Source: Actinophytocola oryzae (GTDB lineage Bacteria > Actinomycetota > Actinomycetes > Mycobacteriales > Pseudonocardiaceae). From it: DNA of 64,000 nt. Position numbers and translations under genes: made by a program. Positions 24,388 to 33,420 of the stretch are shown here, piece by piece (within the stretch, counting starts at the first letter, position 1; every line of letters begins with the position of its first letter). The notes under the pieces were generated by a model. It saw only the letters and a list, made by a program, of their open reading frames with translations. It ran no database searches and was not told the origin of the DNA. The stretch lies in contig NZ_SOCP01000001.1 of assembly GCF_004364325.1 (NCBI RefSeq), forward strand, positions 806,001 through 870,000, in the 5' to 3' direction.

Positions 24388-25290
24388 CTACCGGCTCAGG
24401 CCCAGCTGTCCCAGGGCCGAGTCGACGTCGAAGCCCAGCTCCTCGGCGCGGGCGAAGTACTCCTGCGCCCTGTCCCGGTCGACCGGGAGGCCGCCGTCGC
24501 CGACGAGGCACATCAGGCCTGCCGTGTAGGCGCTTCGCGCGTGGCCGGCCTCCGCCGCCCTCGTGTACCAGTCGAGTGCGACGGCGGGGTCGGTCTCGAC
24601 GCCCCGGCCCGTCGCGTACATGCCACCCAGGTTGCCCATCGCCCTCGCGTTGCCCATCTCCGCGGCCCGCACCGTCCAGCGCTGCGACTCCGCGTCGTCG
24701 GCGGGGACGCCGGTGCCCGTCGCGTACAGCACGCTCAGCTCGAAGGCCGCGTCGTCGCTGCCCCGCTCCGCCGCCGCGAGGTGGTACCGCACGGCCGCCG
24801 CCTCGTCCTGGGCGCGGCCGTACCCCTGCTGGGTCAGGTAGCCGGTGAGCAGCAACAGCTCCGGGTCCTCCGGTGCCGCCGCCAGCAGCTCCGCGAGACG
24901 CGCCGACGCCTCGGCGGCGTGCTGTTCGCTCCTGGCGAAGTAGGCGACCCGGACCCAGCCGAGCGCGCCCGCCACCGAGCCTGCCCGGTCGGCGTTGCGG
25001 TAGGCCTCGACCGAGGCGTCGAGGTCCGGCTCCGGGTACAGGGCCCACGGTGCCGCGCCGTACCCCCGAAGCCTGCCCAGCTCGAGCCACGCCTCGACGA
25101 CACCGGCCGCCCCCGCCCGGTCGAGCCCGGCGACCAGCACCTCGGGCGCGTCCTCCGGCAACAGCCCGACGAGGTGCTCGCTGCGGACGAAGCTGTCCCG
25201 CAGCTCGACGGCCGCCTCGAACAGGCTGGTGCCGTCGCCGTCCGGCCCGGCGAGCAGCCGGGCCAGGGTGTCGTAGCTCGGTGCGTTCAT
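24388..25290 (-). CDS. Sel1-like (TPR-type) repeat protein
   Basis: This 300-residue soluble protein has a C-terminal half built from Sel1-like repeats: YATGTGVPADDAESQRW, YATGRGVETDPAVALDWY and CLVGDGGLPVDRDRAQEYF, each followed by AA-rich helices. Its N-terminal half looks like more divergent helical repeats. Such proteins act as interaction scaffolds. There is no signal peptide. The ATG at 25290 has AGGTG about seven bases upstream. The partner is unknown; the gene is monocistronic. Confidence 0.8.
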   Translation of the reverse strand: MNAPSYDTLARLLAGPDGDGTSLFEAAVELRDSFVRSEHLVGLLPEDAPEVLVAGLDRAGAAGVVEAWLELGRLRGYGAAPWALYPEPDLDASVEAYRNADRAGSVAGALGWVRVAYFARSEQHAAEASARLAELLAAAPEDPELLLLTGYLTQQGYGRAQDEAAAVRYHLAAAERGSDDAAFELSVLYATGTGVPADDAESQRWTVRAAEMGNARAMGNLGGMYATGRGVETDPAVALDWYTRAAEAGHARSAYTAGLMCLVGDGGLPVDRDRAQEYFARAEELGFDVDSALGQLGLSR

Positions 25291-25633
25291 GGCGACACCT
25301 TGCCAGGCCCCGTCGGATGGCACACACCACCCGGAGGGATGAACACGGTCACCGTGCGGCGGTACCCGGTCGGGAGAGGACGGTCTCGATCGGGTTTCCG
25401 GCACCCCTGTCAGAATCCGCTGACGATTCCCGGACGCCATTTACTTTGGTCGAGCCCTGTACTAAGTCGTCCCCATTCGCAGATTGGTACAGACAACTTT
25501 GTCTTGTTTCGGACAGAAGTCGGCCGACTTTTCCCCGAAGTCATTCTCAAACGGTGAACGGTCGGCTACCTTCGGATACACCTGGGCGCCCGGATCTCAC
25601 TGGTCAACACTCCTACCCCTGCGGGAGTCAACC
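25291..25633. other. Non-coding leader of the GH92 gene
   Basis: This 343-bp stretch between the divergent Sel1 and GH92 genes is locally poorer in G+C (about 25441-25560). It contains one recognisable operator-like site (25483-25498) and otherwise no gene I can support. Promoters for both genes should lie here. Confidence 0.5.
25483..25498. promoter_or_regulatory. dre-like site (DasR/NagR-type GntR operator candidate)
   Basis: ATTGGTACAGACAACT matches 12 of 16 positions of the actinomycete dre consensus ACTGGTCTAGACCACT, which is bound by DasR and related N-acetylglucosamine-responsive regulators. It lies 135 bp before the GH92 start. Control of a secreted N-glycan mannosidase by amino-sugar status would make sense, but no DasR gene is in the window. 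Confidence 0.5.
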
Positions 25634-28360
25634 ATGTCCAGATCGCGCGTACTCACCGTCGTGCTCGCGTGCGTGGCCGCCCTGGCGGTCGGTCCACCGA
25701 CGAGCGCGGCCGCGGTGACGATCGACGACCCGGCCCAGTACGTGAACCCCTTGGTGGGCACCAAACCCGGCGGCCCCGACTTCGGGCACGGCGGCGGTGG
25801 CGGCAACACCTTCCCCGGTGCGGTCGCGCCGTTCGGCATGCTCCAGTGGAGCCCCGACACGGTCACCCACCAGCACGGCGGCTACCACTACGACGACAAC
25901 CGGATCAAGGGTTTCAGCCTCACCCACCTTTCCGGACCGGGCTGCAGCGACTTCGGCAACGTGCCGTTCATGCCGACCCTCGGCTCGAGCCCGGTCGGCT
26001 ACTCGACGTTCTCCCACGCCAACGAGTCCACCTCGCCCGGCTACTACTCCGTCGCCTTCGACAACGGTGTGCGCACCGAGCTGACCTCCGCGCCCCGCTC
26101 GGGCATCGCCCGCTTCACCTACCCGGCCGGGCAGCGGGCGTCGCTGTCGGTCGACGCGGCCAAGGCGTTCAACGCGGCCGGCGGCACGATCACCGTCGGC
26201 ACCAACACACTGTCCGGCTACACCGACGGCGGCGGCTTCTGCGGCGCAGGCAACCGCTACCGGCTCTACTTCACCGTCGTGTTCGACCAGTCGTTCGCCA
26301 CGACCGGCGTCGTCGGCGCGGACGGGAGGGTCGACGAGACCAGGCGCAGCATCACCGGGGAGAGCAGGGGTGCTGTGCCCACCTCGCCGAAGACCGCCGC
26401 CCAGCAGTCCGATGTGGACACGAAGAAGGCACCCGCGCCGGAGGCCACCACCGGTGACGTGGCGCCGTTCGCCGCGGCCGCGTTCGTGTCCTTCAACGCC
26501 ACCACGGTGACCGCACGCGTCGGGATCTCGTTCGTCAGCCTCGACGGCGCCCGCGCGAACGCCACGGCCGAGCTGGGCAGCAAGTCGTTCGACCAGGCCC
26601 GCACCGACGACCGCGCGGCGTGGAACGGCATCCTCGGCCGCATCGCGGTCGGCGGCGGCACCGACACCCAGCGGCGCGTCCTCTACACCAACCTCTACCA
26701 CGCCCTGTTGCACCCCAACGTGTTCAGCGACCTCGACGGCCGCTACGTCGGCTTCGACGGGCAGGTCCACACCGTCGCGGCGGGGCGCGCGCAGTACGCC
26801 AACTTCTCCGGCTGGGACGTCTACCGCTCGCAGACCCAGCTGATCGCGCTGCTCGCCCCGGACCGGGCCGCCGACATCGCCCAGTCCGCCGTCAACCAGG
26901 CGGCGCAGGGCGGCTACTACGACCGGTGGACCGTCGCGAACGGCGGCACCGGCGTGATGAACGGCGACCCGCTCGCGATCATCGTGGCGAGCATGTACGC
27001 GTTCGGCGCGAAGAACTTCGACGCCGCGGACGGGCTGCGCCGGATGGTCGCGGGCAGCCACGACGCCAGGGAACGCCCCGGCTACGCCCAGTACGACGCC
27101 TACGGCTACGTCCCCGTCGGCACCGGCAACGTCTGGGGCACGGCCTCCACGACCCTCGAGTACGTGAGCGCCGACTTCGCCGTCTCCCAGCTGGCGCAAC
27201 GCCTCGGCGACACCGCGAACCACGAGCTGTACCTGCGGCGCGCCCAGAACTGGCGCAACCTGTTCGAGTCGGGCAACCGCTACCTCCAGCCACGCAACAC
27301 CGACACCACGTTCCCGTCGTTCAGCCCGACGCAGCAGAACGAGTACGTGGAGGGCAACGCCGCCCACTACACGTGGCTGGTCCCGCACAACTACCGGGGA
27401 CTGTTCGACGCGATGGGCGGCAACGCGGCCGTCCTGCCGAGGCTCGACACGTTCTTCACCGAGCTGAACGCGGGACCGGACAAGCCCTACGCCTACCTGG
27501 GCAACGAGCCGACGCTGAACACCCCGTGGGCCTACGCCTACGCGGGCGCGCCCTACAAGACGCAGGACGTGGTCCGACGGGCGCTCACGTCGGTCTTCAA
27601 GGCCACCCCGGACGGTTACGTCGGCAACGACGACCTCGGACAGATGGCGTCGTGGGCGGTGTGGGCCGCGCTCGGCCTGTACCCGCAGACCCCGGGCCGC
27701 GCCGAGCTGGTGCTCGCCAGCCCGCAGTTCCCGGCGATCACCATCAGCAGGGGCAACGGCGTGACCATCGAGATCACCGCGCCGAACGCCTCGGACACCG
27801 TGAAGTACGTGCAGGGCCTGACCGTCAACGGCGCCGCGTCGAGCCGCCCGTGGGTGCCCGAGTCGTTCGTCACGAGCGGCGGCACCCTCGCGTTCACGCT
27901 GGGGTCGTCGCCGAACACCGGCTGGGGGAGCGCACCCTCGGACGCCCCGCCGTCGTTCGACGTGGGACCGGTGCCGGCACGCACCGGCGCCATCGGCGGG
28001 CTCGCGAGCAAGTGCGTCGACGTCAACCAGGGCGCCACCGCCAACGGCACGGCGATCCAGCTCTACGACTGCAACAGCTCCGCGGGCCAGACGTGGACCC
28101 TCGCGTCCGACGGGAGCGTGCGCGCACTCGGCAAATGCGTGGACGTCGCCGGCAGCGGCCGCGCGGACGGCACCAGGATCCAGCTGTGGGACTGCAACGG
28201 CACCGGTGCCCAGCAGTGGTGGCCGAAGGCCGGTGGCGCACTGGTGAACCCACCGTCCGGCAAGTGCCTCGACGTGCCGAACAGCAACACCGCCAACGGG
28301 ACCCAGCTGCAGCTCTACACGTGCAACAACACCGGTGCCCAGACCTGGAGGCTGCCATGA
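25634..28360 (+). CDS. Secreted GH92 alpha-mannosidase with ricin-B lectin domain
   Basis: This 908-residue exported enzyme has a signal peptide (MSRSRVLTVVLACVAALAVG, cleaved after about residue 28), then a GH92 domain. Signatures are YVNPLVGTKPGG, GGNTFPGAVAPFGMLQ, GWDVYRSQ, LGNEP (around 622) and GNDDLGQMASW (around 663). GH92 enzymes are calcium-dependent exo-mannosidases, mostly on N-glycans and mannans. From about residue 784 a ricin B-type beta-trefoil lectin follows with three CVD/QxW repeats. The ATG at 25634 was chosen for the signal peptide. The stop overlaps the next gene (ATGA). Confidence 0.94.
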   Translation: MSRSRVLTVVLACVAALAVGPPTSAAAVTIDDPAQYVNPLVGTKPGGPDFGHGGGGGNTFPGAVAPFGMLQWSPDTVTHQHGGYHYDDNRIKGFSLTHLSGPGCSDFGNVPFMPTLGSSPVGYSTFSHANESTSPGYYSVAFDNGVRTELTSAPRSGIARFTYPAGQRASLSVDAAKAFNAAGGTITVGTNTLSGYTDGGGFCGAGNRYRLYFTVVFDQSFATTGVVGADGRVDETRRSITGESRGAVPTSPKTAAQQSDVDTKKAPAPEATTGDVAPFAAAAFVSFNATTVTARVGISFVSLDGARANATAELGSKSFDQARTDDRAAWNGILGRIAVGGGTDTQRRVLYTNLYHALLHPNVFSDLDGRYVGFDGQVHTVAAGRAQYANFSGWDVYRSQTQLIALLAPDRAADIAQSAVNQAAQGGYYDRWTVANGGTGVMNGDPLAIIVASMYAFGAKNFDAADGLRRMVAGSHDARERPGYAQYDAYGYVPVGTGNVWGTASTTLEYVSADFAVSQLAQRLGDTANHELYLRRAQNWRNLFESGNRYLQPRNTDTTFPSFSPTQQNEYVEGNAAHYTWLVPHNYRGLFDAMGGNAAVLPRLDTFFTELNAGPDKPYAYLGNEPTLNTPWAYAYAGAPYKTQDVVRRALTSVFKATPDGYVGNDDLGQMASWAVWAALGLYPQTPGRAELVLASPQFPAITISRGNGVTIEITAPNASDTVKYVQGLTVNGAASSRPWVPESFVTSGGTLAFTLGSSPNTGWGSAPSDAPPSFDVGPVPARTGAIGGLASKCVDVNQGATANGTAIQLYDCNSSAGQTWTLASDGSVRALGKCVDVAGSGRADGTRIQLWDCNGTGAQQWWPKAGGALVNPPSGKCLDVPNSNTANGTQLQLYTCNNTGAQTWRLP

Positions 28361-29607
28361 TCGTGCGACGACTCCTCGTGACCGTCCTGGCTGTGGCCGG
28401 GATGACGGTGGCAGGGCAGGCGAGTGCGGCGCCGCGGGTGGTGCCCGACCCGCCCGGCGCGTTCACCGACGCGCCACCGGCACCCTCGTTCGGCGTCACG
28501 GCGACGATCTGCGACGGCGACGGCGTGAGCGGCAAACGGGTCCAGGCCATCTACGTGCGCGGTGACCAGCAGGCCGACCGGTACGGCCAGTTCGTCGGCC
28601 AGTTCCAGACGTTCGCCGACCAGATCGACCAGGCGTTCGTCGAGGTCGCGGCACGCACCGGCGGCGTGCGGCACGTCCGCTTCGTGACGAATGCCGCGTG
28701 CCGTGCGGTGGTCGACAACGTGGTGATCCCGCAGTCGTCCATGTCCACCGTGGACACGATCACCGCCGCCCTCAAGACCCGCGGCTACAACAGGACCGAC
28801 CGCAAGTACCTGTACTGGTACGAGAACTCGGGGTGCGGGCTCGCGTTCGGCTCCGGTGGCGACGACCGTCCCGGCGCGGACAACCCGTACAACGCCGGCC
28901 CGCACTACGCCACGCTCGGCACCGGCTGCTGGTCGTGGCAGGCGAGCGCGCACGAGCTGCTGCACACGCTCGGCGCCGTGCAACGCAGCGCCCCGCACTC
29001 GTCGGCGTTCGGCCACTGCTGGGACGACGAGGACATCATGTGCTACGACGACGGCGGTCTCCCGAACCCGCCGGGCGGCCTGGTCAAGGTGTGCCCCGGC
29101 GCGCCGGAGAACCAGATCGACTGCGGCAACGACGACTACTTCCACCTCAACCCGCCCGCGGGCAGCTACCTGGCGACGCACTGGAACGTGGCGAACAGCC
29201 AGTACCTGACCGGCTCGTCCGGCGGTGCGGGAGCGATCACCGGCGTCGGCGGCCGGTGTGTCGACGTGCAGAGCAGCAACACCGCCGACGGCACACCGGT
29301 GCAGCTGTGGACGTGCAACAGCAGCGGCGCTCAACAGTGGACAGTGCGTGGCGGCACGGTCTCCGCGCTGGGCAAGTGCCTCGACGTGTCGTTCAGCGGC
29401 ACGACGAACGGGACGCAGATCCAGCTGTGGACCTGTAACGGCACCGGCGCGCAGACGTGGCAGGCGCAGTCGAACGGCTCGCTGCGCAACCCGCAGTCGG
29501 GTCGCTGCCTCGACGCGACGAACGGCAGCTCGGCCGAAGGCACCCGCCTGGTGATCTGGGACTGCAACGGCGGGGCCAGTCAGGTCTGGCGCCTGCCTGC
29601 CGGCTGA
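28357..29607 (+). CDS. Secreted zinc metalloprotease-like protein with ricin-B lectin domain
   Basis: This 416-residue protein has a signal peptide (cut after about ASA, residue 24). Its catalytic-like region contains HELLHTLGAVQ (His199, Glu200, His203), then APH (His214), GHCWDDEDIMCYDD with a possible third zinc ligand His220, and a Met-turn-like IMCY. This suggests a metzincin-like peptidase. Residues from about 290 form a ricin-B trefoil (CVDVQSSNTADGTPVQLW and two more repeats) resembling that of the GH92 neighbour. Coupled translation implies the two proteins act together on glycoproteins. Peptidase activity is inferred. Confidence 0.82.
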   Translation: MIVRRLLVTVLAVAGMTVAGQASAAPRVVPDPPGAFTDAPPAPSFGVTATICDGDGVSGKRVQAIYVRGDQQADRYGQFVGQFQTFADQIDQAFVEVAARTGGVRHVRFVTNAACRAVVDNVVIPQSSMSTVDTITAALKTRGYNRTDRKYLYWYENSGCGLAFGSGGDDRPGADNPYNAGPHYATLGTGCWSWQASAHELLHTLGAVQRSAPHSSAFGHCWDDEDIMCYDDGGLPNPPGGLVKVCPGAPENQIDCGNDDYFHLNPPAGSYLATHWNVANSQYLTGSSGGAGAITGVGGRCVDVQSSNTADGTPVQLWTCNSSGAQQWTVRGGTVSALGKCLDVSFSGTTNGTQIQLWTCNGTGAQTWQAQSNGSLRNPQSGRCLDATNGSSAEGTRLVIWDCNGGASQVWRLPAG

Positions 29608-29613
29608 TGGACC

Positions 29614-29650
29614 GCCTGAGCTGGGCCGTCCCCCTCGGCCCAGCTCAGGC
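29614..29650 (+). terminator. Strong hairpin terminator after the mannosidase-protease operon
   Basis: Perfect 15-bp arms (GCCTGAGCTGGGCCG and CGGCCCAGCTCAGGC) with a 7-nt loop start seven bases after the stop codon. No U-tract follows, as is common in actinomycetes. It can also serve the convergent sigma factor gene. Confidence 0.8.
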
Positions 29651-29790
29651 GCACGACAGCCCGAACCGGGCGCCGATGCGCCGCCGGACCTCGGCGGACT
29701 CGCGAAGCGCGCTCACCCGCCTCGGGCAGGCCGGCGAGCACGGCGGCACTCCGGCATCGTGATCCGGTCCTACCGGGTTCGGTGGCGCCG

Positions 29791-30657
29791 TCACCCGGGC
29801 ATGGCGGGCAGGTCCATCGCCGCGAGCCTTACCGGGTCGGCGACGGCCGCGATGGCGGTGATCCGGCCGTCGCCGATCGTGAACGCCAGGACCGAGAGCG
29901 GGGTGCCGTCCTCGCGCCAGGCCAGGAACCCCGGCAGGCCGTCGACGAGCACCGCCCGCCCACGCACGGCGCCCGCGCTTCGCGACCGGGCGCCGCCCGC
30001 GACCTCGGTGGCCCCGAGGACGACGACCACGCCACCCGGCGTGTCGACGGTCAGCCGCACCTCGGGGTCGAGTACCCGCAGCAGCTCCTCGAAGTCGCCG
30101 AGGCGGGCGGCGGCGAGGAAGGCCCGGACCACCTCCCGCTGCTCCCGCCCGACGGCCGCCGGACGCTCGCCTGCCCGCACCTTCGCCCTGGCACGGCTGG
30201 CGAGCATCTTGGTGGCGTCGGTCGACCGGCCGAGGATCCGGCCGATCTCGTCGAACGGCACGGCGAACAGGTCGTGCAGCACGAACGCCAGCCGCTCGCT
30301 CGGCCCCAGCGAGTCGAGGACGACCAGCAGCGCGAGCCCGACCGAGTCGGCGAGTGCCACGTCGTCCTCCGGCGTCGGGCCGTCGTCGACCGTCACCACC
30401 AGCTCTGGCAGCCGGTCGTCGTAGGACGACTCGGGGCGCGCCCGCCGTGACCGCAGGACGTCGAGGCTGAGCCTGCCGACGACCGTGGTCAGCCAGCCCG
30501 CGAGGTTGTCGATGGTCGCCGCGTCCTGACGGACGAGTCGCAGCCACGCCTCCTGGACCACGTCCTCCGCGTCGGCGTGCGACCCGAGCATGCGGTGCGC
30601 GACCGCACGCAGCCGGTCGCGCTGGGCCTCGAACGCCTCGGCCACCGGATCCGTCAT
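29791..30657 (-). CDS. ECF41-type RNA polymerase sigma factor (SigJ-like)
   Basis: This 288-residue sigma factor has regions 2 (AHRMLGSHADAEDVVQEAWL) and 4 (VPFDEIGRILGRSTDATKML) plus a C-terminal SnoaL-like domain of about 110 residues. That domain is the hallmark of the ECF41 group and regulates the sigma factor in place of a separate anti-sigma protein. The conserved C-terminal motif region reads TIGDGRITAI, with a degenerate DPVRL near the end. It is divergent from an AhpD/carboxymuconolactone decarboxylase-like gene, the classic ECF41 partner type. Confidence 0.92.
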   Translation of the reverse strand: MTDPVAEAFEAQRDRLRAVAHRMLGSHADAEDVVQEAWLRLVRQDAATIDNLAGWLTTVVGRLSLDVLRSRRARPESSYDDRLPELVVTVDDGPTPEDDVALADSVGLALLVVLDSLGPSERLAFVLHDLFAVPFDEIGRILGRSTDATKMLASRARAKVRAGERPAAVGREQREVVRAFLAAARLGDFEELLRVLDPEVRLTVDTPGGVVVVLGATEVAGGARSRSAGAVRGRAVLVDGLPGFLAWREDGTPLSVLAFTIGDGRITAIAAVADPVRLAAMDLPAMPG

Positions 30658-30738
30658 GCCGTTACCTTCCTCCGAACCACTCCGTCATGGGTGATGACGG
30701 GCCCGGAGGGGCACGGGTAACCGACGGAGGAGCAGGAC

Positions 30739-31188
30739 ATGGCAGCACGCATGACGAACCAGGGCAGTCCCGAGGTGACGGCGGCGATCCAGCAGCTGTA
30801 CAAGGCGGTGCACGCGGGCGGCGTCGACCCTCTCGTGCTCGAGCTGGTCCACCTGCGGGCCAGCCAGATCAACGGCTGCAGCCCGTGTGTGTTCGCCGGG
30901 GTCGCGTCGGCGAAGAAGCAGGGGGAGACCGACAAACGGCTGCACAACGTGGTCACCTGGCGCGAGACGCCGTTCTTCACCGAGGCGGAGCGGGCGGCGC
31001 TCGCGCTGACCGAGGCCGCGACTCGGCTCCAGGACGGCGCGCCTGGCGTGACCGACGAGATCTGGACCGCGGCGGCGGCGCACTTCGACGAGAAGCAGCT
31101 GTCCGCGATCATCCTGGACATCGCGATGACCAACTTCTTCAACCGGATCAACCGCACGATCCGCGAACAGGCCGGCAAGGCGTGGTGA
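30739..31188 (+). CDS. Carboxymuconolactone decarboxylase / AhpD-like protein (ECF41 partner)
   Basis: This 149-residue protein of the AhpD fold begins the conserved core at LELVHLRASQINGCSPCVFAG. The redox CXXC is Cys47-Ser-Pro-Cys50. The histidine usually found four residues after the second Cys is replaced by glycine (Gly54), so the AhpD proton-relay site is incomplete. ECF41 sigma factors usually control such a gene, which makes this the likely target. The ATG at 30739 has GGAGGAGCAGG upstream. Confidence 0.9.
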   Translation: MAARMTNQGSPEVTAAIQQLYKAVHAGGVDPLVLELVHLRASQINGCSPCVFAGVASAKKQGETDKRLHNVVTWRETPFFTEAERAALALTEAATRLQDGAPGVTDEIWTAAAAHFDEKQLSAIILDIAMTNFFNRINRTIREQAGKAW

Positions 31189-31192
31189 GCGT

Positions 31193-31218
31193 GGGCGGCG
31201 ACGCGTGCGTCGCCGCCC
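31193..31218. terminator. Bidirectional terminator between convergent genes
   Basis: GGGCGGCGACGC and GCGTCGCCGCCC form perfect 12-bp arms around a 2-nt centre. The element lies four bases after the AhpD-like stop and seven bases from the stop of the convergent protease-like gene. Confidence 0.75.
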
Positions 31219-31225
31219 GGACCCG

Positions 31226-33322
31226 TTACACCTGCCGCCAGTTGAGCTGGATCGACCCACGGTTGCCGGTGCTGACGCCCTTGACCAGGAACTGGTAGGT
31301 CGTGCCCGCGACGGCGGCGAAGTCGAGTGCCGACTGTTCGCCGCCGGAGCCGTCGTTGTCGTTGACCAGGATGACGGTCAGCCCGGGAAGCGTCGCGCCT
31401 CTCGTGACCGCCAGCACCGTGTTGAACGACGAGCCCGCCGTGGTGACCCGGAACGTGCCGCTGACCGGCGCGGTCCAGCGGTACCACACCGAACTGTGGG
31501 CGCCGCCGTTGAACTCCGGCTCACCGGGCTCGCCGATGGCACGCAGGTTCGACCCGAACACCGTCCCTGCCGTGCCACTGATCGCCTGTGCGGTCGAGAA
31601 CAGGTCGTTGGCCTCCGGGTTCACGGCGACCTGTGCCTCGGTGATGCCTCGGGCGCCCGCGAACCCGCCGACCTGGACGCGGTAGGTGACACCCGCGGTC
31701 ACGGGCACCGTCAGCAGCGACTGGCGTGTGCCGTTGGCGTCGTCGTTCGCGCCGACCTGGGTCAGGCCGGCCAGGGTGCTGCCGGTGTAGACGGCCAGGG
31801 TCGTGTCGTAGGTCCCGACGGCGATGAACCGGCCGGTCCCGCTGGCCGGCGCGGTCCACGAGTACCAGACCGACGCGTTGGCGGCGCCGTTGACCGGGCT
31901 CGGCTCGCCCGCCTGGCCGGTGGCGCCGGTGGTGAACACGATCCCGGCCACCGCGGTCTCGCCGGCCAGGTTCGTGGCCGAGGCGAAGTCGTCGTTGGCC
32001 GGCCGGTTGACCCCGTAGCCGATCGTGAAGGGGCCGTAGTCGAAGGAGAACCCGTCGACCCGGATCCGGTAGGTGGTGCCTGCCACCGCGGCGAACTCGA
32101 CCTCGGACTGGAGGGTCCCGTTGGCGTCGTCGTTGGCCGCCACCGTCGTCAGCCCGGTCACCGAGCTGCCGGTGAGGACCGCGACCTCGGAGTCGAAACC
32201 GTGCTGGTTGACGGTGACCTGGGCGGTGCCGGACTCGGACGGGGTCCACGTGTACCAGACGTCGGCCTCGGCGCCGGTCTCGCCCGGGTCGAGCGTGGCG
32301 TTCTCGTTGGTGCCGGTGGTCGCGCCGGCGTTGCCCGGCAGCACGGTCGCGCCCGCGAACCCGTCGTTGGCGGGCCGGGGAACCCTGGCGTTGACGAACG
32401 CCGCCACGTCTCCCTGGTACAGCTCGCCGTAGACGCCCGGCAGGTCGGGCTGCGCGCAGCCGTTGGCGAAGCTCACGGCACCGAGCTGGACGTCCTGCGG
32501 GGTGGCGGCGAGCACGAGCGGGCCGCCGTCGTCGCCTCGGCAGAAGCCCTGGCCGCCGGCGAGCGGGCCGGCACCGACCATGGTCGCCGGGTCGAACGCG
32601 GTGCCGTAGCGGGTCGGGTCGGCCATGGTCGTGTCGGACTGGATCGGCACGACGACCTTGCGCAGGTCCGGCGAGTTCGGGCCGTCGGGTGTCGCGCTGC
32701 CGTGCCCGATCACCGTCGCGGTGTCGTCCGGGTCGACCAGGCCCAGCTCGTTGCCCTGGGCCAGGCGCAGCCACTGCACCCGGGTATCGGCGCGCGTGAT
32801 GGGGTTGGCGAGGGTCAGGACCGCCACGTCGTGCCGCAACGTGGCGGGGTCGAACGCCGGGTCGACCGTGATCGAGCCGATCTTCCGGTTCACGCCGAGG
32901 TCGGCGCCGGCCAGCGTGGTGCCGCCGATGACGGCCTGGAGGTCGGCGGGGGCGAGTCCGGTGACGCAGTGCGCGGCGGTCAGCACCTGGGTGGTCGACA
33001 GCAGCGAGCCGCCGCAACGCAGCTCGCCGCCACTCGTGCCGAGCAGCGCCACGAAGTAGGGGAACTCGCCGAAGTTCACCGGGGCGCCGCCGACGATCCG
33101 GGTGCCCGCTTGCTCGGCCGGCGCGGCGGATCTCTTGGCGGACAGGGGTAACGGCCGCGGAGCTGACGGCGGGGAGGCCTGTCTGTCGGCGGCCGGCTTG
33201 GCCGGGGCAGCGGGTTGCCGGGCCGCGACCGGGCCTGCCATCGTCAGCATCGCCGCGGTGGCGACCACGGCGACCAGACCGGTCCGACGGCGTGCGAAGG
33301 TTTCTCGACGGAACACGTACAT
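31226..33322 (-). CDS. Secreted trypsin-like protein with Ser-to-Asp active site and three beta-sandwich repeats
   Basis: This 698-residue exported protein has a signal peptide (about residues 1-34), a Pro/Ala-rich propeptide and a chymotrypsin-like domain from IVGG (76-79). His118 (TAAHC) and Asp165 (RHDVAVL) of the triad are present. The serine motif reads CRGDDGGPLV, so position 265 is Asp (codon GAC) instead of Ser. After residue 315 come three repeats of about 120 residues, each with an AND(G/D/L)F start and a WY(T/S/R)WT core, resembling pre-peptidase C-terminal domains. As read it should be a catalytically dead protease homologue. Confidence 0.88.
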   Translation of the reverse strand: MYVFRRETFARRRTGLVAVVATAAMLTMAGPVAARQPAAPAKPAADRQASPPSAPRPLPLSAKRSAAPAEQAGTRIVGGAPVNFGEFPYFVALLGTSGGELRCGGSLLSTTQVLTAAHCVTGLAPADLQAVIGGTTLAGADLGVNRKIGSITVDPAFDPATLRHDVAVLTLANPITRADTRVQWLRLAQGNELGLVDPDDTATVIGHGSATPDGPNSPDLRKVVVPIQSDTTMADPTRYGTAFDPATMVGAGPLAGGQGFCRGDDGGPLVLAATPQDVQLGAVSFANGCAQPDLPGVYGELYQGDVAAFVNARVPRPANDGFAGATVLPGNAGATTGTNENATLDPGETGAEADVWYTWTPSESGTAQVTVNQHGFDSEVAVLTGSSVTGLTTVAANDDANGTLQSEVEFAAVAGTTYRIRVDGFSFDYGPFTIGYGVNRPANDDFASATNLAGETAVAGIVFTTGATGQAGEPSPVNGAANASVWYSWTAPASGTGRFIAVGTYDTTLAVYTGSTLAGLTQVGANDDANGTRQSLLTVPVTAGVTYRVQVGGFAGARGITEAQVAVNPEANDLFSTAQAISGTAGTVFGSNLRAIGEPGEPEFNGGAHSSVWYRWTAPVSGTFRVTTAGSSFNTVLAVTRGATLPGLTVILVNDNDGSGGEQSALDFAAVAGTTYQFLVKGVSTGNRGSIQLNWRQV

Positions 33323-33420
33323 GGTGCGACTACCTCTCGATCGGTGGATCCGACGACAGTCGCACCCACCGTCGACGGCATGTCGACAGCTCGGTTGCAG
33401 CCCAGGTCAGGGTGGGCCGA

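Noticed and set aside
30658..30738. ECF41-type promoter between sigma factor and AhpD-like gene
   Set aside because: I looked for the TGTCACA / CGTC pattern and did not find it on either strand of the gap.
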